A stretch of DNA of 64,000 nucleotides from Pseudomonadota bacterium (GTDB taxonomy: Bacteria > Pseudomonadota > Alphaproteobacteria > Sphingomonadales > Govanellaceae). This document shows positions 58,963 to 64,000 of the stretch, one piece after another (the stretch's first letter is position 1; each line of letters opens with the position of its first letter). The DNA lies in assembly GCA_003577275.1 (NCBI GenBank), contig QEVO01000003.1, forward strand, positions 124,001 through 188,000. The letters are read 5' to 3'. Below the pieces are notes generated by a model. The model did not search any database. It was not told where the DNA came from and saw only the letters and a program-made list of their open reading frames with translations. The translations under genes were made by a program, and so were the position numbers.

Positions 58963-59604
58963 GTGGCGGATAGTCTGGTCGCGAGCAGGGTGACGGCGCG
59001 GCGCGGCGGGCGGCTGGTGTTTCGTGATCTTGAGCTGGCGGTCGTCCCCGGCGAGGCGGTGATCCTGCGCGGGCCCAACGGCGCCGGCAAATCGACCCTG
59101 CTTAGGCTCTTGGCCGGCCTGTTGCGGCCGGAAACCGGCGATATTACCCGCGCCGGCGTGGCCATCGCCGACGATCCCGAGAGCCACCGCGCCGATCTGC
59201 ATTATATCGGCCACAGCCTGGCTCTGAAGGGCATCCTGACGGCGGCGGAGAATCTCGTTTTTTGGGCCGAAGCCCGGGGCGGCGACGCGGCTGATGCGGC
59301 GTCGGCGCTGGCCAAGACGGGGGCGACTGCGTTCGCCAACCTGGAGGTGCGGCGGCTGTCGGCGGGGCAGCAGCGGCGGGTGTCGCTGGCGCGTCTCTTT
59401 GTCAGCCCGGCGACCCTTTGGCTCCTCGATGAACCGACGGTGACCCTCGATCAGGCGGCGGTGGCTGCGCTGGCCCGCAACATGGCGGCCCACCTCGCGG
59501 CGGGCGGCATGATCGTGGCGGCGACCCATGTCGATCTGGGGCTGGCGGGGGCGCGGGTTTTTGAGATGGCGGCCGCGCGCGGCGACGATGAGGCGGCGGC
59601 ATGA
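58963..59604 (+). CDS. ccmA: Heme exporter ATP-binding protein CcmA
   Basis: 213 residues from a GTG. Walker [18 protein letters not shown], the signature RLSAGQQRRVSLARL, Walker B LWLLDEPTVTLDQ and the H-loop VAATHVDLGLAGA fit CcmA. With CcmB and CcmC it releases holo-CcmE from the heme-loading complex. Its stop overlaps the start of ccmB (59601–59604). It is the first gene of the ccm operon, divergent from acnA. Confidence 0.95.
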   Translation: MADSLVASRVTARRGGRLVFRDLELAVVPGEAVILRGPNGAGKSTLLRLLAGLLRPETGDITRAGVAIADDPESHRADLHYIGHSLALKGILTAAENLVFWAEARGGDAADAASALAKTGATAFANLEVRRLSAGQQRRVSLARLFVSPATLWLLDEPTVTLDQAAVAALARNMAAHLAAGGMIVAATHVDLGLAGARVFEMAAARGDDEAAA

Positions 59605-60269
59605 CCCGCACCCTTTTTGCCCTGATCAAACGCGACCTTAACCTCGCCTGGCGGCAGGGCGGCGGGGCGCTCCTCGGCACGGTGTTTTTCGCCGTCGCGG
59701 TGGTGCTGTTTCCCCTCGGCGTCGGACCGGAGCCCAATACCTTGGCCCGCATCGCCGCCGGGGTGTTGTGGGTGGCGGCGCTGTTGGCCGCCGTGGTGTC
59801 GCTCGACCGGCTGTTCGAGGCCGACCATGACGACGGCAGCCTCGATGGCTTGGCGCTGTTGCCGCTGCCATTCTCCCTGGTGGTGGCCGCCAAATGCCTT
59901 GCCCACTGGCTGGCGAGCCTGTTGCCGGTGGTCATCATTTCGCCCTTTCTTGGCCTGATGATGCGGCTTGAAGGCGACGCGCTCGGCGCCCTGGTGTTGG
60001 CGCTCCTCCTCGGCACGCCGGGGTTGAGCTTTATCGGCGCCATTGGTGCGGCGCTGGCGGTGGGCTTGCGGCGGGCCGGGGCGCTCCTCTCGCTCCTGGT
60101 GCTGCCGCTTTACATTCCGGCGCTCATCTTCGGCGTGGCGGCGGTGGAGGCGGCGCGCATGGGGCTCGATCCAGCGCCGCACCTGATGCTGCTCTTCGGG
60201 GCGACGCTGTTTGCCGTGGTGATCGGCACCGCGGCGGCGACGGCGGCCTTGAAGTTCGATTTGGAGTGA
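59601..60269 (+). CDS. ccmB: Heme exporter permease CcmB
   Basis: 222 residues with six hydrophobic helices and the family start LFALIKRDLNLAWRQGGGALLG, then FFAVAVVLFPLGVGPE and LLPLPFSLVVAAKCLAHWL. It is the membrane partner of CcmA. The start overlaps ccmA, and the next gene starts 68 bases later. Confidence 0.95.
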   Translation: MTRTLFALIKRDLNLAWRQGGGALLGTVFFAVAVVLFPLGVGPEPNTLARIAAGVLWVAALLAAVVSLDRLFEADHDDGSLDGLALLPLPFSLVVAAKCLAHWLASLLPVVIISPFLGLMMRLEGDALGALVLALLLGTPGLSFIGAIGAALAVGLRRAGALLSLLVLPLYIPALIFGVAAVEAARMGLDPAPHLMLLFGATLFAVVIGTAAATAALKFDLE

Positions 60270-60337
60270 CAAACCAATGGCTGTGCCTATGATGTCGACC
60301 GTGGGTGGGGGATTACGGGCGTCTGGGATGTGTTGTG

Positions 60338-61075
60338 ATGCATAGATTTGCCAACCCCGCACGGTTTCAGCGGCTGGCCTCGATTATCCTCCCGTGGTCG
60401 GATGTCCTGACCGCCGGCCTGCTTGTCAGCGGATTGTATTTCGCACTCTTTGCCTCGCCGGCCGACTATCAGCAGGGCGAGACGGTGCGCATCATGTATA
60501 TCCATGTGCCGGCCGCCTGGATGGCGATGTTCACCTATTCGGTGATGGCGGCGGCCAGCGCCGCCAGCTTGATCTGGAAGCATCCCTTGGCCGATGTGGC
60601 GGCCCGCGCCGCCGCGCCCATCGGCGCCGGCTTTACCGCCATCGCGCTTATCACCGGCATGCTGTGGGGCGAACCGATGTGGGGCACCTGGTGGGTGTGG
60701 GACGCCCGGCTGACCTCGGTGCTGATATTGTTCTTCCTCTATCTGGGCTACATGGCGCTGGTCAACGCCATCGAGAATCCGGCGGCCGCAGCGCGCGCCG
60801 GGGCGATCCTGGCGCTGGTCGGCTTCGTCAACATTCCCATCATCAAGTTTTCTGTGGACTGGTGGAACACGCTGCATCAGCCGGCCAGCGTCATCAAGAT
60901 GGGTGGCCCGAGCATCGCACCGTCCATGCTCCTGCCGTTGGTGCTGATGGCGCTCGGCTTTCACTTCTATTTCGTCAGCGTGCTGTTGCGCCGCATGCGC
61001 TCCGAGTTGGATCTGGCGCGGGTGCGCGCGCTGGAGGATGCCATCGCGCTCAATTCCGAGGAGGCGGCGGCGTGA
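60338..61075 (+). CDS. ccmC: Heme lyase/handling protein CcmC
   Basis: 245 residues from the ATG at 60338; an earlier in-frame start at 60305 is possible, and neither has a strong ribosome-binding site. Six transmembrane helices flank the tryptophan-rich heme motif MWGTWWVWDARLTSVLIL. Conserved periplasmic histidines are in YIHVPAAWMAM and in VDWWNTLHQPASV. CcmC loads heme onto CcmE. The stop shares bases with the ccmD start (GTGA). Confidence 0.95.
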   Translation: MHRFANPARFQRLASIILPWSDVLTAGLLVSGLYFALFASPADYQQGETVRIMYIHVPAAWMAMFTYSVMAAASAASLIWKHPLADVAARAAAPIGAGFTAIALITGMLWGEPMWGTWWVWDARLTSVLILFFLYLGYMALVNAIENPAAAARAGAILALVGFVNIPIIKFSVDWWNTLHQPASVIKMGGPSIAPSMLLPLVLMALGFHFYFVSVLLRRMRSELDLARVRALEDAIALNSEEAAA

Positions 61076-61263
61076 GTTCGTTTTTCGCCATGGGCGGCTA
61101 TGCATTCTATGTCTGGTCGAGCTACGGCGCAGCGCTGTTGATCCTTGGCGGCATCGCCATTTTTAGCATGGCGCGCGCGCGTCAGGCGTCGCGGCGGCTG
61201 GAGGAATTGAAGCGAGCGGCGCCCCATCGCCGGCGTCGGGAGGAGGCGGCCGATGGCGCTTAG
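61072..61263 (+). CDS. ccmD: Heme exporter small subunit CcmD
   Basis: 63 residues from a GTG that overlaps the ccmC stop (61072–61075). It shows the CcmD signature FAMGGYAFYVWSSYGAALL followed by a single membrane helix and a basic C-terminal tail (ARARQASRRLEELKR). CcmD stabilises the CcmABC–CcmE complex. The gene is short and easily missed, but its sequence and place are unambiguous. Its end overlaps the ccmE start by 11 bases. Confidence 0.93.
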   Translation: MSSFFAMGGYAFYVWSSYGAALLILGGIAIFSMARARQASRRLEELKRAAPHRRRREEAADGA

Positions 61264-61738
61264 TCCGGCCCGCGCCCGCAAGCGTCGCCGCCTGGGCGTC
61301 GTCATCATCGCCGCCGCGATCTTGGGCATCGCGGTGGCATTGGTTTTGTTTGCGCTGCGCGACACCGTGGTGTTTTTCTTCGGTCCGAGCGAAGTGATTT
61401 CGCGCCTTGACGACCCGAAGCTGCGCTTGCAGGAGCGTCGCTTCCGCATGGGCGGCTTGGTGGAAGAAGGTTCGGTGAGACGTTTGGAGGACGGCAAGAC
61501 CACGGAATTTCGCATCACCGACGGCCCCGGCGCTTTTAGCGTGCGCTATACCGGCTTGCTTCCCGATCTTTTCCGCGAAGGCCAGGGCGTGGTGGCCGAA
61601 GGCCGGCTTGACGATAAGGGGCGTTTCATCGCCGATGAAGTGCTGGCCAAGCACGATGAAAATTACATGCCGAAGGAAGTTGCCGACGCCTTGAAGAAAA
61701 CCGGCCATTGGCAAGGCGAAAGCGAGGCTAAGCCATGA
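61253..61738 (+). CDS. ccmE: Cytochrome c-type biogenesis heme chaperone CcmE
   Basis: 161 residues: a basic N-terminus, one membrane anchor (LGVVIIAAAILGIAVALVLFAL), then the OB-fold domain with FRMGGLVEEGSVRR and a conserved LLPDLFREGQGVVAEG block. The heme-attachment histidine lies in VLAKHDENYMPKEV. CcmE covalently carries heme to CcmF. Overlaps with ccmD upstream and ccmF downstream (61735–61738) indicate a compact operon. Confidence 0.96.
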   Translation: MALSPARARKRRRLGVVIIAAAILGIAVALVLFALRDTVVFFFGPSEVISRLDDPKLRLQERRFRMGGLVEEGSVRRLEDGKTTEFRITDGPGAFSVRYTGLLPDLFREGQGVVAEGRLDDKGRFIADEVLAKHDENYMPKEVADALKKTGHWQGESEAKP

Positions 61739-63681
61739 CCGCCGAAATCGGTCATCTGGCGCTGGCCTTGGCGTTGGCGCTGGCGATCCTGGGCGCGCTC
61801 CTGCCGCAGCTCGGCGCGGCGCGGCGCGATCCTGCGCTGATCGCCGCCGCCGTGCCGTTGACCATCGGCCAGTTCGTGTTGGTGCTGATCTCCTTTCTGG
61901 CGCTGACCTGGGCCTACGTGGTCTCCGATTTTTCGCTGGCGGTGGTTGCCTCCAATTCGCACACCGAAAAGCCGATGCTTTATAAGCTCAGCGGCGTGTG
62001 GGGCAATCACGAAGGCTCGCTGTTGTTGTGGGCGCTGATCCTCACCTTCTTTGCCGCGCTGGTGGCGCTTTTGGGGCGCAATCTGCCGGCGCGTTTTCGC
62101 GCCCGCGTGCTGGCGGTGGAGTCGATGATCGCGGTGGGTTTTCTGCTGTTCCTGCTCCTCACCTCCAACCCCTTCGAGCGCTTGTCGCCGCCGGCGGTCG
62201 AGGGCATGGGACTAAATCCGCTATTGCAGGATCCTGGCCTCGCTTTTCATCCGCCGTTTTTATACCTCGGCTATGTCGGCTTCTCCGTCGCCTTCGCCTT
62301 CGCCATCGCCGCGTTGCAGGAAGGCCGGGTGGATGCCGCCTGGGCGCGCTGGGTGCGGCCATGGACGCTCGTTGCCTGGGTGTTCCTGACCATCGGCATC
62401 GCCTTGGGCTCGTGGTGGGCTTACTACGAACTGGGCTGGGGCGGCTTCTGGTTCTGGGATCCGGTGGAGAACGCCTCGTTCATGCCGTGGCTGGTCGGCA
62501 CCGCGCTCCTCCATTCGGCGATCGTGGTGGAAAAGCGCGATGCCATGAAAAGCTGGACCGTGCTTCTCGCCATCATCGCCTTTTCGTTCTCTCTCCTCGG
62601 CACTTTTCTGGTGCGCTCGGGCGTGCTCACGTCGGTGCATGCCTTCGCCACCGATCCGGCGCGCGGCGTGTTCATTTTGGGCTTTCTTGCCCTGGTGGTC
62701 GGCGGCAGCCTGACGCTTTACGCCCTGCGCGCCGAGACCTTGACGCCCGGCGGCCTCTTTGAGCCGATCAGCCGCGAAGGGGCGCTGGTGTTGAACAACG
62801 TGGTCTTGGCAACTGCGGCGGCGACGGTGCTCCTGGGCACGCTTTATCCGCTGCTTCTCGATGTGTTCACCGGCGCCAAGGGTACGGTGGGACCGCCTTA
62901 TTTTCACGCCGTCTTTATTCCGCTGATGACGCCGCTGTTCGTGGCCTTGGGCGTAGCGCCGTTTCTCAACTGGAAACGCGCCGATTTAAAAAGCGTGCTC
63001 TCTCGCTTGTGGATCGCTGCCGTGGTGGCGCTGATCGCCATCGCGGTCGCCGCCTATCTCACCTGGGGCGGTCCGGTGCTGGCGCTTCTCGGCGTTGCCG
63101 TCGGCGCGTGGATGATCGGCGCGGTGGTGACCGATCTGATGTCCCGGTTGCGGCAGGGCGGACGCTGGATGCGGCTGCCGCGCGCGCAGTGGGGCATGAG
63201 CGCGGCTCATATCGGCGTCGGCATTCTGGTGCTGGGCATCACTGGCGCCACCGCCTGGAATCGCGAGAGCTTGGAGGTCATGCGCATCGGCGACAGTCTG
63301 ACTATCGGCCCCTACACCGTGCGGCTGGAAAACGTCACGCCGACGGCAGGCGCCAACTACACGGCGGTGCGGGGCGTCATGGTGGTTAGCGACAAGGACC
63401 GCCCGGTAATGACGCTCTATCCGGAATCGCGTACCTACGCCACGCCGCCCATGACCACCACCGAAGCGGCGATCCGGCCGACGGCGGTAGGCGACATTTA
63501 CGCCGTCATCGGCGAGGAGAGCAAAGGCGGCTGGGCGGTGCGGCTTTACCTCAAGCCGTTGCAGTACTGGATCTGGATTGGCGCCGGCTTGATGGCGTTG
63601 GGCGGCGCGTTGTCGTTGAGCGACCGGCGCTATCGCATCGGCGCGCCGGCTCGGCGGAAGGGGGCGGCGCATGCGGCTTAA
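61735..63681 (+). CDS. ccmF: Cytochrome c heme lyase subunit CcmF
   Basis: 648 residues, a normal length, with about 14 hydrophobic helices. The tryptophan-rich heme motif WGGFWFWDPVENASFMPWL is intact. GVWGNHEGSLLLWALIL and LGSWWAYYELGW are also characteristic, and the periplasmic domain near the C-terminus (YPESRTYATPPMTTTEAAI) carries the conserved CcmF pattern. It takes heme from CcmE and ligates it to apocytochrome c. The start overlaps ccmE, and ccmG starts inside its last codons (63671). Confidence 0.97.
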   Translation: MTAEIGHLALALALALAILGALLPQLGAARRDPALIAAAVPLTIGQFVLVLISFLALTWAYVVSDFSLAVVASNSHTEKPMLYKLSGVWGNHEGSLLLWALILTFFAALVALLGRNLPARFRARVLAVESMIAVGFLLFLLLTSNPFERLSPPAVEGMGLNPLLQDPGLAFHPPFLYLGYVGFSVAFAFAIAALQEGRVDAAWARWVRPWTLVAWVFLTIGIALGSWWAYYELGWGGFWFWDPVENASFMPWLVGTALLHSAIVVEKRDAMKSWTVLLAIIAFSFSLLGTFLVRSGVLTSVHAFATDPARGVFILGFLALVVGGSLTLYALRAETLTPGGLFEPISREGALVLNNVVLATAAATVLLGTLYPLLLDVFTGAKGTVGPPYFHAVFIPLMTPLFVALGVAPFLNWKRADLKSVLSRLWIAAVVALIAIAVAAYLTWGGPVLALLGVAVGAWMIGAVVTDLMSRLRQGGRWMRLPRAQWGMSAAHIGVGILVLGITGATAWNRESLEVMRIGDSLTIGPYTVRLENVTPTAGANYTAVRGVMVVSDKDRPVMTLYPESRTYATPPMTTTEAAIRPTAVGDIYAVIGEESKGGWAVRLYLKPLQYWIWIGAGLMALGGALSLSDRRYRIGAPARRKGAAHAA

Positions 63682-64000
63682 GAGTCTGCTGCCGCTTCTC
63701 GTCTTTGTGGCGCTGGCGGCGGTCTTATGGATCGGCCTTGGGCTGAAGCCGCGCGAGGTGCCCACGGTGATGATCGGCCGCGCCGTGCCGGAGTTTGATC
63801 TGCCGCCGCTGGACGCCAAGACGCAAGGACTAGCGAGTGCGACGCTGCGCGCGCCGGGCGTCAAAATCGTCAATGTGTTTGCTTCCTGGTGCGTGCCCTG
63901 CCGGGTCGAGCATCCGCAATTGAGCGCCTTGAAAAATATTCCCGGCATTATGCTATACGGCATCAACTACAAGGATAATGTGGCCGACGCGCGGGCGTTT
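63671..64000 (+). CDS. ccmG: Thiol:disulfide oxidoreductase CcmG/DsbE, N-terminal part (cut by right edge)
   Basis: 110 residues are visible before the window ends. An N-terminal membrane anchor (LLPLLVFVALAAVLWIGLGL) is followed by the family's VPEFDLPPLD and the redox centre NVFASWCVPCRVEHPQL (CVPC). CcmG reduces the apocytochrome c heme-binding cysteines. It starts 11 bases before the ccmF stop. The C-terminus, and probably ccmH/ccmI, lie beyond the edge. Confidence 0.94.
   Translation, partial: MRLKSLLPLLVFVALAAVLWIGLGLKPREVPTVMIGRAVPEFDLPPLDAKTQGLASATLRAPGVKIVNVFASWCVPCRVEHPQLSALKNIPGIMLYGINYKDNVADARAF

Overview
The window is a GC-rich stretch of bacterial chromosome, most likely from an alphaproteobacterium of Rhodospirillales-like affinity. 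I infer this from the split methionine synthase, DUF2794, the acnA–ccm neighbourhood, the IalB-like protein, and the mix of TonB receptors with a flagellar-type secreted protein. No rRNA, tRNA, CRISPR array, transposase or phage gene was recognised. Both edges cut genes: metF on the left and ccmG on the right.

Layout. 1–4407: one-carbon/methionine operon (metF, two-piece metH, a GGCT-like gene that ends inside a palindromic repeat). 4553–6126: an AT-richer pair (saccharopine-dehydrogenase-like reductase and DUF2269 membrane protein). 6164–7526: succinyl-CoA:3-ketoacid CoA-transferase. 7765–10842: an IalB-like secreted protein, then an unrecognised 719-residue protein with its own strong terminator. 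10944–22254: the main accessory locus, a putative (thio)hydantoin-type catabolic cluster between two terminators. It holds a MalT-like LuxR regulator, a hydantoinase/oxoprolinase-family protein, a TonB receptor, an NCS1 permease, two Asp/Glu/hydantoin-racemase paralogues and a DUF917 protein.

22319–26094: rlmN, cfa, argG. 26045–27583: an AT-rich AAA/DUF4143 ATPase behind twin palindromes. 27684–29722: mscL, folD, DUF167, yggT. 29870–37299: an EAL phosphodiesterase with a decayed GGDEF domain, a Wzi-like outer-membrane protein, a β-propeller protein with flagellar hook-like flanks, and a FliL-like partner. 37570–43194: a second TonB receptor convergent with polA and its zinc-finger neighbour. 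43320–47174: an orphan ABC ATPase with nadB, DUF2794 and an O-methyltransferase. 47544–52188: a Gld-like ABC system with DUF4340. 52380–58790: htpG flanked by two copies of a dispersed palindromic repeat, a membrane protein, DUF1223 and acnA. 58963–64000: the cytochrome c maturation operon ccmABCDEFG.

Most of the window is housekeeping. The parts most likely to hold undescribed biology are the hydantoin-type cluster with a nested dyad upstream, the orphan 719-residue protein, the propeller/FliL-like pair, and the ATPase with paired inverted operators. Functions are assigned from motifs and family memory only; no searches were run. Start codons were chosen by ribosome-binding site and family length.
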